Counted from the stretch's first letter, positions 8,718 through 18,183 are shown. The stretch is 64,000 nt of DNA from Chitinophagaceae bacterium (GCA_019638595.1 JAHBTJ010000006.1:186001-250000), one strand, 5' to 3'. The notes: generated by a model not told the origin, from the sequence alone. Made by a program: numbers and translations.

Positions 8718-8745
8718 ACCCTGGGTTTCAACCCGGGGTTTTTTT
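8718..8745 (+). terminator. Rho-independent terminator after the sigma operon
   Basis: A 9-bp stem (accctgggt, 8718-8726, with acccggggt, 8731-8739; one G-U pair) around a TTCA loop is followed by six T residues. It lies 68 bp past the DUF4097-like stop. Confidence 0.75.
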
Positions 8746-8788
8746 AACAACCGCCGGGATACAGAACCTGTGTGCCGGACGCGGCGGA

Positions 8789-9298
8789 TCAAAGATCCGG
8801 GTTTTGTTTCGATGCTCTTATCATTTCGCCGAATCCCCATTTTTTCGTGGCAGCGCTCACCGTCATGGCTATTCGCTTTGAGCGGGTGGCTACTGTTTTG
8901 GCGCTCTCTATCCATTTGGAAAAATAGTTTTGATGCGCCCTGGGCAGAGATGAAAAAAAATCAAGGGCGGCAGGCTCATCCGCCAGGCAGTCTAACAGTT
9001 CGGCAGAAAGCTCATATGGTTTATCAGGTTCCAGTTGCAGCTTTACCGTGGCGCCTTTATTTTTTTTAATGCCCTTGCGCATAGAAGCATTCAGCGCCAT
9101 AATATAGCTGCCGCCCCCGGCAGGCATTAAGCTTACTCCCTGTATAGGATGCTTGTCCAGCATGCCTTTTACCCTGAATACTTTTTTATCATGGGGATTG
9201 AGCTTTACAGCTATATTGGCGGGTATTTCAATATACGTCCAGCCGGTTTTATCGGCATGCGCTTCAAACTTTTGTATAACGGCGTTCAATGCGATCAT
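8789..9298 (-). CDS. DUF1905 plus YdeI/OmpD-associated family protein
   Basis: 169 residues in two parts. Residues 1-95 fit DUF1905 (WTYIEIPANIA, RVKGMLDKHPIQGVSLMPAG, MALNASMRKGIKKNKGATVK). Residues 100-165 fit the YdeI/OmdA C-terminal helical domain (LADEPAALDFFSSLPRAHQNYF, WIESAKTVATRSKRIAMTVS). The family is linked to bacteriocin and peptide resistance in some bacteria, but its molecular role is unclear. The length is normal. It stands alone, convergent with the sigma operon and divergent from carA. Confidence 0.85.
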   Translation of the reverse strand: MIALNAVIQKFEAHADKTGWTYIEIPANIAVKLNPHDKKVFRVKGMLDKHPIQGVSLMPAGGGSYIMALNASMRKGIKKNKGATVKLQLEPDKPYELSAELLDCLADEPAALDFFSSLPRAHQNYFSKWIESAKTVATRSKRIAMTVSAATKKWGFGEMIRASKQNPDL

Positions 9299-9475
9299 TT
9301 ATCGGGAATGTTATTACAAAATAAAAAAAATAAGCAGGCCGGAACGTATTTGCTTTGAAAAAATCATCCCCGTTCCTTATTGCCCGCCGGGGGCGCTGTG
9401 TGCAAAATGAGAAAAGGGTCCTCCCTGCGATGTGGCAGGCAGATCTGTTTGCACAACCTGTGCACAAAAAACCAC

Positions 9476-9505
9476 TTGCAAAACCACCTTAATTTCTTTT
9501 CTTTG
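9476..9505 (+). promoter_or_regulatory. Probable carA promoter
   Basis: TTG at 9476-9478, a 19-bp spacer, then TTTCTTTG at 9498-9505, one mismatch from TAnnTTTG. The ATG at 9523 lies 17 bp beyond it. Confidence 0.55.
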
Positions 9506-9522
9506 CAAAATTTTACTACAAC

Positions 9523-10626
9523 ATGTCTGAAGTCCCGCAACAAGAAGCAATTTTGGTATTGGATGATGGAAATATTTTTCACGGAAAAGCTTTTGGAAAA
9601 ATTGGTACCGCTACCGGGGAGATATGCTTTAATACGGGGATGACCGGTTACCAGGAAGTATTTACCGACCCCAGTTATTACGGGCAGATTGTGATCATGA
9701 ATGCGGCGCATATTGGTAACTATGGGGTAAAGGCGGCAGATGTAGAGAGCAATTCGGTAAAAATAAGGGGATTGATAGCCCGCAACCTGGAAGAACGTTA
9801 CAGCCGTTTCCAGGCCGACAATTCTTTGCAGCAATACCTCGAATCTCAAAATATTGTAGCCATTCACGGAGTTGATACAAGAGCGCTGGTGGCGCATATA
9901 CGAACTTCAGGCGCCATGAATTGTATCATTTCTTCCGATATTGCTGATATAGCAAAGCTGAAAAGCAAGCTGAAAGAAGTGCCTTCTATGGACGGGCTGG
10001 AACTGGCGTCTGTAGTATCCACAAAAGAAGTGTATGAAATGGGGAATCCTCATTCGCCCATTCGTATAGCGGTATACGATTTTGGAGTAAAGAAAAATAT
10101 ACTGAGCTGCCTTACGGAAAGAGGTGCCCATGTGCGTGTATATCCCGCAAAAACCCCGTTACAGGAAACAGAAGAATTTCAGCCGCATGGCTATTTTATC
10201 TCCAATGGACCCGGCGACCCGGCGCCTATGGATTACGCGATCGAAACGGTTAAGGGCATTCTTGCTAAAAATAAACCCATGTTTGGCATTTGCCTGGGGC
10301 ACCAGTTGCTGGCGCTTGCCAATGATATTCCAACATTTAAAATGCATCACGGGCACAGGGGGCTGAACCATCCTGTAAAAAATGTTATTACCGGCAGAAG
10401 CGAGATCACTACTCAAAATCACGGATTTGGTATTGACCCCGAAGCTGTAAGGAAATCGGATAAGGTGGAGATCACACATGTAAACCTGAATGACGATTCT
10501 ATTGAGGGTATACGGTTGAAAGGCAGACCGGCATTCTCTGTTCAATATCACCCCGAGTCCACGCCCGGCCCGCACGACAGCCGCTACCTGTTTGATGAAT
10601 TTATTGATTTGATAAGAAAGAGCTAA
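9523..10626 (+). CDS. carA: Carbamoyl-phosphate synthase small subunit
   Basis: CarA is the glutaminase subunit: it frees ammonia from glutamine and passes it to CarB for carbamoyl phosphate, which feeds pyrimidines and arginine. The 367 residues show the N-terminal CPSase domain (LVLDDGNIFHGKAFG, GEICFNTGMTGYQEVFTDPS) and a class I amidotransferase domain with the nucleophile Cys257 in FGICLGHQ and the His/Glu pair in QYHPEST near the end. The length is normal. carB is not in the window, so the subunits are unlinked here. A probable promoter lies just upstream. Confidence 0.97.
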   Translation: MSEVPQQEAILVLDDGNIFHGKAFGKIGTATGEICFNTGMTGYQEVFTDPSYYGQIVIMNAAHIGNYGVKAADVESNSVKIRGLIARNLEERYSRFQADNSLQQYLESQNIVAIHGVDTRALVAHIRTSGAMNCIISSDIADIAKLKSKLKEVPSMDGLELASVVSTKEVYEMGNPHSPIRIAVYDFGVKKNILSCLTERGAHVRVYPAKTPLQETEEFQPHGYFISNGPGDPAPMDYAIETVKGILAKNKPMFGICLGHQLLALANDIPTFKMHHGHRGLNHPVKNVITGRSEITTQNHGFGIDPEAVRKSDKVEITHVNLNDDSIEGIRLKGRPAFSVQYHPESTPGPHDSRYLFDEFIDLIRKS

Positions 10627-10776
10627 GATTTGAAATTTGAGATTCGAAATTAGATATTGGATAGCGGTGACAGGTAGCTGGTTGCGCTGAAAGCCGACAT
10701 AAGTTGCAGGTTACAGGCTCATTGCCCACAGCCCATTGCTCATAGCCAATAGCTGACAGCTTTAAATAACACTATC
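10627..10776. repeat. Degenerate intergenic repeats between carA and aroQ
   Basis: The spacer is built of short motifs found elsewhere in the window: ATTTGAAATTTGAGATT (also near 20885 and 56240), GTTGCAGGTTACAGG (also at 28985), and chains of CATAGC/GCTGACAGCT units (also 29040-29080 and 56300). Nothing coding is seen. Confidence 0.7.
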
Positions 10777-11196
10777 ATGAAGATTGCCATTATAAATGGA
10801 CCCAACCTGAATTTGCTGGGTAAGCGCGAAACGGATATTTATGGTAATATGCCGTTTGAAAAATTTTTTTCGGAATTGCAGGAAAAATATCCTGCCGTGG
10901 CGCTGCACTATTACCAGAGCAATGTGGAAGGCGAGCTGATCAACGAACTGCAAAGGCTGGGGTATGAGTATGATGGCATTATACTGAACCCGGCAGGGTA
11001 TACGCATACATCGGTGGCTATTGGCGATGCTATCGCGGCTATAAAAACCCCGGTGGTGGAAGTGCATATTTCGAATGTGCATGCCCGCGAGGACTTCCGC
11101 AAGCTGTCGCATGTATCCGGGAAGTCTGTAGGAAGTATTTTTGGATTGGGCCTTAAAGGGTACGAGCTGGCTTTGCAGTACCTGATAAAGATATAG
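10777..11196 (+). CDS. aroQ: Type II 3-dehydroquinate dehydratase
   Basis: This small dodecameric enzyme converts 3-dehydroquinate to 3-dehydroshikimate in the shikimate pathway. The 139 residues carry the family landmarks: the IINGPNLNLLGKRETDIYG start with the catalytic Tyr in IYG, QSNVEGELI, ILNPAGYTHTSVAI and VEVHISNVHAREDFR with the catalytic His and Arg. The length is typical. It is single, ending 2 bp from the stop of a convergent lipoprotein gene, with no terminator visible between them. Confidence 0.96.
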   Translation: MKIAIINGPNLNLLGKRETDIYGNMPFEKFFSELQEKYPAVALHYYQSNVEGELINELQRLGYEYDGIILNPAGYTHTSVAIGDAIAAIKTPVVEVHISNVHAREDFRKLSHVSGKSVGSIFGLGLKGYELALQYLIKI

Positions 11197-11198
11197 CA

Positions 11199-12074
11199 TC
11201 ACTCGCATTTCGAAGGATCATTCTTTATATAGTAGCGCTTATAATATTTTGAACCGGGATCCATGCATCCTTCCAGGTTCAGCAGCTCCACTTTCCTGAA
11301 ATCTATTTCCTGTCCCTCGCTTTGCAGCGCAATGAAACCCGATTTTAAAGGCGTTCCGTCTATTTTGATGGCCGGGTCGTAACGGTTGGCTACTCCGCCG
11401 CCAATCTGTGGTTTGGAATACTGCAGCACCGTATCGCCGTTAATGATATGCGTTATCAGCGAATCTCCCAGCACAATGGCTTCCGCTCTTACCCATTGTT
11501 CCCCCTCATATGTTTGGGAGCTGGACTCTATGCAATGTCTCGGATCTATCCTGCCCTCGTATACTACATCGGTTCCCGGAGAACACATATTACCTGTTGG
11601 GCGCGGATTGCCATCACCCAGTCCTGCCAGGAACTGCATTTCTACCGAAATGGGCCAATCCTGTTCTTTAGGCATGGTATGCGGATCCTGCGAATGAAGC
11701 ATTACCCCGCTGTTTTTAAGGGTATACCCGGGAGCGTCTGTACGCCATTGCCCGGTAAAGCGATATTCCACTACCAGGTGATAATAAGAATAGGGGGTGT
11801 TGAAATACAGGTGCCCATACTGTTCGTTAAACCTGTCATATTGATCATATCTCACTTTGATCATGCTGTCTTCTACCCTGAAAGTGTTCCCGAAATTTTC
11901 ACCTGTTTCATGATGGTGGATTTTTACGGTCCAGTCGTTGATGTCTTTGCCGTTAAACAACGAAATCCATTCCTGCTTGTCAGGAGCCTGTTCACTGGCT
12001 TCTTTTGGTTGTGTGTTGCAGGCGTATAACAGGAAGGCAAGAAATGTACAAGCAGGGAACACGTATTTTTTCAT
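11199..12074 (-). CDS. DUF1080 lipoprotein (3-keto-disaccharide hydrolase-like)
   Basis: 291 residues from the ATG at 12074. This start gives a lipoprotein signal (MKKYVFPACTFLAFLLYAC, lipid Cys19); the frame extends upstream but without sense. The DUF1080 fold is seen in EWISLFNGKDINDWTVKIH at the start of the mature part, then FRVEDSMIKVRY, YHLVVEYRF, SGVMLHSQDP, ISVEMQFLAG and FIALQSEGQEIDFRKVELL at the end. Members of this family include 3-keto-glycoside hydrolases and lyases at the cell surface. A GCMDPGSKYYKRY tail follows the domain. The gene starts 10 bp after the stop of the amidohydrolase at 12085 and probably shares its operon. Confidence 0.85.
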   Translation of the reverse strand: MKKYVFPACTFLAFLLYACNTQPKEASEQAPDKQEWISLFNGKDINDWTVKIHHHETGENFGNTFRVEDSMIKVRYDQYDRFNEQYGHLYFNTPYSYYHLVVEYRFTGQWRTDAPGYTLKNSGVMLHSQDPHTMPKEQDWPISVEMQFLAGLGDGNPRPTGNMCSPGTDVVYEGRIDPRHCIESSSQTYEGEQWVRAEAIVLGDSLITHIINGDTVLQYSKPQIGGGVANRYDPAIKIDGTPLKSGFIALQSEGQEIDFRKVELLNLEGCMDPGSKYYKRYYIKNDPSKCE

Positions 12075-12084
12075 TCTGAAAACT

Positions 12085-13671
12085 TTAGTCGTTTGATTGG
12101 TTTTTCCCGGGTCCATACAAAGCTTTCCCGTTCCGGGCGCCTGTATGAAATCCATTGTTTACGGTAAGTTCGCCATTTACAAGTACGTATCTGAATCCCT
12201 TTGAATAGGCATGAGGCTTTTCGAAGGTGGCAGCATCCTGCACTGTGGCCGGGTCAAAAATAACTATATCCGCAAACATACCTTCTTTTATCAAACCTCT
12301 TTGCCTCAACTGGAATTTTTGCGCCGGCAGGGAAGTCATACGGCGGATGGCTTCCTCAAGCGTGATGATTTTCTCCTCCCGTACATATTTTGCCAATACC
12401 CTGGCGTTGGTTCCATATCCCCTGGGGTGAGGCATGCCCTGCCCGTATAAACGGATAGACGCATCGCTGGCAAACATATTAAAGGGATATTGCATAATAT
12501 ATTTTACATCTTCTTCTCCCATGCCGTGAAAAACCGCCCCCGCTCCGCCATTCAGCATAATATCTATTACGGTTTCCGCTTCATATTTCGCTGTATGCTT
12601 CCTGCCCTTCATCAGGTTAATGGCTTCAATGCTTTTGCCGTTATAAGTGCTATCCGGCTTGTAACTGGCTACAACAGCATACCCGAAATGCTTTAATTTT
12701 CTTTTTTTCAAACGGTCAAGCATATAGTTTATAGCCTCCTTTTTTTGTTCGGAACGTTGCAGCCGGGCCACTATCGAGTCCTGTCCGTCGGCCAGTAACG
12801 CGTCGGGCAGCAAGGTGCTGATGGAAGTGCTGCTGGCGGTATATGGATACTGGTCAATAGTAACTTCTATGCCTTCGTTGCGCGCGGCTTTTACCATTGC
12901 TACCGTTTCCTTACTGCGCCCCCAGTTTTGTTGTCCGCTCAGTTTAAAGTGGGATATCTGGACAGGGATACCGGCTTCTTTCCCAACCAGTAGCGCTTCC
13001 CGTATGGCTGCTGTTACAGAATCTCCTTCATTGCGCATATGCGTGGCATATACGCCATTGTACGCAGACGCTATTTTTGCCAAAGCCACGATTTCGGGCG
13101 TTTTTGAATAGGTGCCGGGTATATAAATAAGTCCTGTTGACAGCCCTACGGCACCGTCCCGCATGGCTTCTTCCACCAGTAGCTCCATCTGCCGCATTTC
13201 TGCCGGGGTAGCATCGCGGTTGGCCCTGCCCATTACTGCTTTGCGCACATCGTTGTGCCCTATAAGGGTTGCTACGTTTACCGATAGCCGTAATGAGTCT
13301 ATAAATGAAAAATACCGGGCGATATTGACATTGGACGTGCCGCAGTTGCCGGCAATAACAGTGGTAACGCCATCGTATATAAAGCTCTGCGCCATAGGAT
13401 CACCGGTTTCATCGCCTTCTATATGGGTATGTACGTCAATAAAGCCGGGAGCAATTACCAGTCCCGCAGCATCTATTAATTGCGTTGCGGTATAGGGAAG
13501 GGTTTTCCCCACCTGTATGATCTTTCCGTTGCTTACAGCTACATCGCCGTAATACCAGCTATTGCCTGTTCCGTCTATTATTTTGCCGTTGCGGATAAGA
13601 ATATCGCATGCCGGCGGTTGGGCATGAATATAAAGGGGAAAAATCAGCAGCCAGCGCCATACATGCTTCAT
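12085..13671 (-). CDS. N-acyl-D-amino-acid deacylase family amidohydrolase
   Basis: 528 residues from the ATG at 13671, which gives a signal peptide (MKHVWRWLLIFPLYIHAQ). It has the amidohydrolase fold: the beta domain ILIRNGKIIDGTGNSWYYGD, the metal motif FIDVHTHIEG, GNCGTS with the Cys ligand typical of D-aminoacylases, YATHMRNEGDS, ISHFKLSG and FASDASIR with the catalytic Asp. The C-terminal strand region includes KEGMFADIVIFDPATVQD. Likely reaction: hydrolysis of N-acyl-D-amino acids or related dipeptides in the periplasm; the substrate is not predictable. It is first in a pair with the DUF1080 lipoprotein. Confidence 0.88.
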   Translation of the reverse strand: MKHVWRWLLIFPLYIHAQPPACDILIRNGKIIDGTGNSWYYGDVAVSNGKIIQVGKTLPYTATQLIDAAGLVIAPGFIDVHTHIEGDETGDPMAQSFIYDGVTTVIAGNCGTSNVNIARYFSFIDSLRLSVNVATLIGHNDVRKAVMGRANRDATPAEMRQMELLVEEAMRDGAVGLSTGLIYIPGTYSKTPEIVALAKIASAYNGVYATHMRNEGDSVTAAIREALLVGKEAGIPVQISHFKLSGQQNWGRSKETVAMVKAARNEGIEVTIDQYPYTASSTSISTLLPDALLADGQDSIVARLQRSEQKKEAINYMLDRLKKRKLKHFGYAVVASYKPDSTYNGKSIEAINLMKGRKHTAKYEAETVIDIMLNGGAGAVFHGMGEEDVKYIMQYPFNMFASDASIRLYGQGMPHPRGYGTNARVLAKYVREEKIITLEEAIRRMTSLPAQKFQLRQRGLIKEGMFADIVIFDPATVQDAATFEKPHAYSKGFRYVLVNGELTVNNGFHTGARNGKALYGPGKNQSND

Positions 13672-13880
13672 ATTCCGGTATAATTTAGAGTTCAAAAGAT
13701 ACTATATTTTGTAGTGCGGCGGGTTTTTTAGCCGGGATATGCAGGTTTGATCCGCGCATCTGCCTTAGGTGGAGTATACCAGGGGTGTTTTTAACAGGTT
13801 TTAATATGCGTTCAATTTTGTAATTTTTCCCACGTTCCCCACATTTCTGTATTTCCCCGGTTTTCCAGGTTCTCTTCCCT

Positions 13881-13888
13881 TACATTTG
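13881..13888 (+). promoter_or_regulatory. Candidate -7 element for dnaX
   Basis: TACATTTG matches TAnnTTTG and lies 19 bp before the ATG at 13908. No TTG is present at the expected -33 spacing, so only the -7 part is supported. Confidence 0.45.
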
Positions 13889-13907
13889 CAAAAAGCGGTA
13901 TCGAGGT

Positions 13908-15716
13908 ATGGATAATTTTATTGTATCGGCCCGTAAGTATCGCCCCCAAACGTTTAATACGGTTGTTGGACAGGCGCATATTACTACTACATTAAAAAAT
14001 GCTATTAAAAACAAGCAGTTGGCGCATGCTTTCCTGTTTTGCGGTCCCCGCGGAGTAGGTAAAACCACCTGTGCCAGGATACTTGCAAAAACGATTAACT
14101 GCGAAAACCAGCAGGCGGATGGTGAGGCCTGCAATAAATGCAACTCCTGCAAAACATTTAATGAGGGTACTTCCCTGAATATTCATGAGCTGGATGCTGC
14201 CAGTAACAACTCTGTAGATGATATACGCACCCTTACCGAGCAGGTACGGTTTGCGCCGCAGGCGGGTAAGTACAAAGTATATATTATTGATGAGGTGCAC
14301 ATGCTTACCTCTTCGGCTTTTAACGCTTTTCTTAAAACGCTGGAGGAGCCGCCGCCTTATGCCATTTTTATACTGGCTACTACCGAAAAGCATAAGATAT
14401 TGCCCACCATATTATCCCGCTGCCAGATATTCGACTTTAAACGTATTACACCCAACGATACGGTTGAGCACCTGCAGGAAATATGCGACAAGGAAGGTGT
14501 AAATGCCAATAAGGCGGCGTTGCAGGTAATTGCCCAGAAAAGTGAAGGTTGCATGCGCGATGCGCTGAGCATACTTGATAAGATCGTGAGCTTTACCAAT
14601 GGCGAGCTCAGCTATCACAATACGCTGGAGCACCTGAACATACTGGACGCGGATTATTATTTTAAAATGACCGATGCCATGATGGATCAGGATCTTGGCG
14701 CTGCCCTGCTATTGTATGATGATATCAACAGGAAGGGATTTGAAGGCGACCTGGTGCTGAACGGTTTTGCGGAATTTATAAGGAATTTACTGGTGTGCAA
14801 AGATGAAAAGATCGCCGGGCTGCTGGAAGTAGTGGAGAGCTTTAAAGACCGTTATATAGCAACCGCTAAAAAGCTTTCGGCTGCGTGGATGATCAGCGCG
14901 CTGAATATTTTGAATGAAGCGGAGATCAATTACAAGGCGGCACGAAATAAAAAGCTGCATGTTGAGCTTACCATTATCAAGCTTACTTATCTCAGTCAGG
15001 CTGTGGAGCTGGTAAACGAGCAGGGTATTTCAAAAAAAAAAGTAGCTGAGTCTGCCCGCCCTGTGGCGTTTAAAAGCATTCGCCCTATTGAGTGGAAAGA
15101 AGCCGGCGCGGGAAATAATAAAACAACGATTGCGCCTGTACAGGAAACAGAAGCAACGCGCCTTACCATAGAAGCCGGTGTTCCGGCAAATACAGCTTCG
15201 GGCGCTGCTGTATCCACCGTTAAAGCGGAAGCGGAGATTCAGGCCGGGGCTCCGTCCGCGCCAACGCTGGGGGCGCTGCTCAAGATCCGGAAACAGGTAG
15301 CGCAGCAAAAATCGCAAACGAATGATATTGCAAAACCACTTACGCAGGAAGCGTTGCAGAAAGCCTGGAACGGGTATATCGAAAAGCTTGTGGAGCAAAA
15401 AAATCATTCTGCGGTAACCAACTTCCGGTTAGCCACGCTGCGCATAGCAGATCATAAAAGCTTTGAAATTGTAGTGGAAAGCAATATCCAGCAAAAGTTC
15501 GTGGAACAGGAAAGGGCGGCGTTGGTGGAGCATATGCAGGGCTTTTTTAATAATAAAACACTGGCGTATACCATTTTGGTAGTGGAAGCGCCGCCGGAAA
15601 GCCAGCATCCGCAGGAACGCCCGTTAAACAGTCGCGAGCAATACCTTAAAATGGTTGAACAATATCCTCTTATAAAGGAGATGAAGGAAAGGCTTAAGCT
15701 GGAGCTGGATTATTGA
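13908..15716 (+). CDS. dnaX: DNA polymerase III subunit gamma/tau
   Basis: This is the ATPase of the clamp loader, which opens the beta clamp and links the polymerase cores at the fork. Seen: SARKYRPQTFNTVVGQ at the start, Walker A GPRGVGKTT (46-54), a four-Cys zinc site (C in INCEN and ACNKCNSC), Walker B IIDEVHMLT, EEPPPYAIFILATTE and the SRC sensor loop SRCQIFDF. From about 380 on, an Ala/Gln-rich linker leads to a C-terminal domain (KAWNGYIEKLVEQKNHSAVTN) that should bind the polymerase. At 602 residues it is a full tau-like form. No slippery A/T run suited to frameshifting was noticed. Confidence 0.96.
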   Translation: MDNFIVSARKYRPQTFNTVVGQAHITTTLKNAIKNKQLAHAFLFCGPRGVGKTTCARILAKTINCENQQADGEACNKCNSCKTFNEGTSLNIHELDAASNNSVDDIRTLTEQVRFAPQAGKYKVYIIDEVHMLTSSAFNAFLKTLEEPPPYAIFILATTEKHKILPTILSRCQIFDFKRITPNDTVEHLQEICDKEGVNANKAALQVIAQKSEGCMRDALSILDKIVSFTNGELSYHNTLEHLNILDADYYFKMTDAMMDQDLGAALLLYDDINRKGFEGDLVLNGFAEFIRNLLVCKDEKIAGLLEVVESFKDRYIATAKKLSAAWMISALNILNEAEINYKAARNKKLHVELTIIKLTYLSQAVELVNEQGISKKKVAESARPVAFKSIRPIEWKEAGAGNNKTTIAPVQETEATRLTIEAGVPANTASGAAVSTVKAEAEIQAGAPSAPTLGALLKIRKQVAQQKSQTNDIAKPLTQEALQKAWNGYIEKLVEQKNHSAVTNFRLATLRIADHKSFEIVVESNIQQKFVEQERAALVEHMQGFFNNKTLAYTILVVEAPPESQHPQERPLNSREQYLKMVEQYPLIKEMKERLKLELDY

Positions 15717-15810
15717 TGATCGCTAAAGCAATGAATAAACTTTCATTTGCGGTTTTTGCCTTAATTTCGACCTTCCAAAATACATCTTAAACTTAAATTT
15801 TATATATAAT

Positions 15811-17448
15811 ATGGCTGAAGTTATTAAAATGCCGAGGATGAGTGATACTATGACGGAAGGGGTGATAGTAGAATGGCATAAAAAAGTAGGCGATAAGGTA
15901 AAACCCGGCGACCTGTTGGCTGAGGTGGAAACCGATAAGGCTACGATGGAACTGGAAAGTTATAATGAAGGAACTATTTTATATATAGGTGTAGAAAAAG
16001 GAAAAAGCGTAAAGGTAGAAGAAGTAATAGCGGTAATTGGTAAAGAAGGAGAAGATTATAAAGCCGCTTTGGGCGGAGCAGGAAATGCGGCTCCCGCCGC
16101 GGAAGCGCCTAAGGCTGAAGCAGCGCCGGAAAAGCAGGATGCTCAACCCGAAACATCCGCCGCACCTTTGATTACGCCTGAGCAGTTAGGCGTAACCGTT
16201 ATACGCATGCCGCTGCTCAGCGATACGATGACCGAAGGAAAGATCGTGCAGTGGAATAAAAAAGTGGGCGATAAAGTAAAAAGCGACGATAGCCTGGCAG
16301 ACGTTGAAACCGATAAAGCTACCATGGAAGTAGTAGGGTATACAGAAGGTACGTTGTTGTATACAGGCGTTCCCGAAGGGGAAGCTGCTAAAGTAAATGA
16401 TGTAATAGCGATCGTGGGAAAAGAAGGAACAGATATCAGCGGGCTACTGGCATCCTTAAAAAATCCGCAGGCCGGCAACGGCGGCGCAAAAGCGGCCGAA
16501 GCGAAAGCGGAACCTGCCGCACAGCAGCCTGCTGCGGAAACAACAACCACATCGGGCAGCAGCGACAACGGAAGGATCAAAGCCTCGCCCCTGGCTAAAA
16601 AAATTGCAAAAGATAAGGGGGTTGATCTGAAGCTGGTGCAGGGAACAGGTGATGGTGGCCGCATTGTTAAAAAAGATATAGATAATTATACCCCTGCCGC
16701 CGCTCAAGCCGGCGATGAGGCAAAAGCCGCTCCTGCTGTAGCTGCGTTTAAGCCTGTTTCCGATGCGGAAGGGTATACTGATATCAGCTTAAGCCAGATG
16801 CGTAAAGTGATAGCGCGCCGGTTGAGCGAAAGCAAATTCTCCGCGCCGCATTTCTATCTTACCATGGAAATTACGATGGACAATGCGATGACCGCACGTG
16901 CGCAAATGAATGAGCTGAGTCCTGTAAAGATCAGCTTTAATGATATGGTGGTGAAAGCGGCCGCTTTAGCGTTGCGCAGGCACCCGGCTGTAAACAGCAG
17001 TTGGATGAATGATACCATCCGCCAATGGCATCATGTACATATTGGCATTGCAGTAGCTATAGAAGACGGGTTGATCGTTCCTGTAGTGCGTTTTGCCGAT
17101 CAAAAAACATTGAGCCAGATAGCGGCGGAAAGCAAGGAGTTGAGCGGGAAAGCGCGTAACAAAAAGCTGCAGCCCAACGAATTTACGGGCAATACATTCA
17201 CCATCTCTAACCTGGGCATGATGGATATTGATGAGTTTACCGCTATTATTAATCCGCCCGACAGCGCTATTATGGCAGTGGGTCGTATTAAGGAAACGGT
17301 GATTAAAAAAGGAGATGGTTTTGCCGTAAGCAATGTGATGAAAGTTACTTTAAGCTGCGATCACAGAAGTGTGGACGGGGCGGTAGGAGCTTCCTTCCTG
17401 CAAACGTTTAAAAAATACCTGGAAAACCCGGTAACTATGCTGGTTTAA
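15811..17448 (+). CDS. pdhC: Dihydrolipoamide acetyltransferase (pyruvate dehydrogenase E2)
   Basis: E2 core of an acyl-CoA-producing 2-oxo acid dehydrogenase, most likely pyruvate dehydrogenase. 545 residues: lipoyl domain 1 with Lys43 in ETDKAT, an Ala/Pro/Glu linker, lipoyl domain 2 with Lys169 in ETDKAT, a second linker, an E3/E1-binding domain (KASPLAKKIAKDKGVDL, GTGDGGRIVKKDI), and the acyltransferase core ending with His518 in CDHRSVDGA. Two lipoyl domains per chain is normal for this group. E1 and E3 genes are not adjacent. A DUF1080 gene follows 25 bp later and may be read through. Confidence 0.93.
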   Translation: MAEVIKMPRMSDTMTEGVIVEWHKKVGDKVKPGDLLAEVETDKATMELESYNEGTILYIGVEKGKSVKVEEVIAVIGKEGEDYKAALGGAGNAAPAAEAPKAEAAPEKQDAQPETSAAPLITPEQLGVTVIRMPLLSDTMTEGKIVQWNKKVGDKVKSDDSLADVETDKATMEVVGYTEGTLLYTGVPEGEAAKVNDVIAIVGKEGTDISGLLASLKNPQAGNGGAKAAEAKAEPAAQQPAAETTTTSGSSDNGRIKASPLAKKIAKDKGVDLKLVQGTGDGGRIVKKDIDNYTPAAAQAGDEAKAAPAVAAFKPVSDAEGYTDISLSQMRKVIARRLSESKFSAPHFYLTMEITMDNAMTARAQMNELSPVKISFNDMVVKAAALALRRHPAVNSSWMNDTIRQWHHVHIGIAVAIEDGLIVPVVRFADQKTLSQIAAESKELSGKARNKKLQPNEFTGNTFTISNLGMMDIDEFTAIINPPDSAIMAVGRIKETVIKKGDGFAVSNVMKVTLSCDHRSVDGAVGASFLQTFKKYLENPVTMLV

Positions 17449-17473
17449 TTAACAATTTTGAAGAATTGAAAAT

Positions 17474-18079
17474 ATGAAAATGAAAAAGTCACTTTTATTA
17501 TTACTGGCAGCATGTTTTGTAAATGTTGCTGTATTTGCGCAAAAGGCGGTATCTGTTTTTAACGGGAAAGATCTTACCGGCTGGACCATTAACGGTACCG
17601 AGAAATGGTACGTAGAAAAAGGAGAGCTGATCTGCGAAAGTGGTCCCGATAAAGCGTATGGTTATCTTTCCACCAATAAGGAATACAAAAATTTTGACCT
17701 TACATTGCAGTTCAAACAGGAGGCGGAAGGGAACAGCGGTGTTTTTTTCCGTTCTACCATAGACGGAGTAAAGATCAGCGGCTGGCAGGCGGAAGTGGCT
17801 CCTCCGGGTCACAATACCGGTGGTATTTACGAATCTTACGGCCGCGGCTGGCTGATCCAACCCGATGCTGATAAAGACAAATACCTGAAGTACGGAGAGT
17901 GGAATACCTATCGCCTGCGGGTAGTGGGAGACGAGGTGACTACCTGGCTAAACGGGCATGAAATGATTACCATTAAAGATGAAAAGATCGGGAAAGGAGA
18001 GGGGTTCATCGCATTACAGATACATGATGGCGGCGGTATTAAAGTAAGGTGGAAGAATATCAGGATCAAAGAACTTTAA
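17474..18079 (+). CDS. Exported DUF1080 domain protein
   Basis: 201 residues with a signal peptide (LLLLLAACFVNVAVFAQ) and one DUF1080 domain: SVFNGKDLTGWTINGTEKWY, ELICESGPDKAYGYL, SGVFFRSTIDG, WQAEVAPPGHNTGGIYESY and FIALQIHDGGGIKVRWKNI at the end. It is shorter than the lipoprotein at 11199 and closer to the common single-domain form acting on 3-keto sugars in the periplasm. It is followed by a clear hairpin terminator at 18133. Confidence 0.87.
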   Translation: MKMKKSLLLLLAACFVNVAVFAQKAVSVFNGKDLTGWTINGTEKWYVEKGELICESGPDKAYGYLSTNKEYKNFDLTLQFKQEAEGNSGVFFRSTIDGVKISGWQAEVAPPGHNTGGIYESYGRGWLIQPDADKDKYLKYGEWNTYRLRVVGDEVTTWLNGHEMITIKDEKIGKGEGFIALQIHDGGGIKVRWKNIRIKEL

Positions 18080-18132
18080 TACGCATTGATGGTATGCTTT
18101 GAAATACACCATCCATACAATATTTTAAAACG

Positions 18133-18162
18133 CAAAAGCTTCGGAACATTCCGGAGCTTTTG
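18133..18162. terminator. Bidirectional terminator between convergent genes
   Basis: A 13-bp stem (caaaagcttcgga with its near-complement tccggagcttttg, one mismatch/wobble) closes a 4-nt ACAT loop. It lies between the convergent DUF1080 and dienelactone hydrolase genes. The A-run on one side and the T-run on the other allow it to work in both directions. Confidence 0.75.
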
Positions 18163-18183
18163 TATTTCATACCAAAGGGGGAA

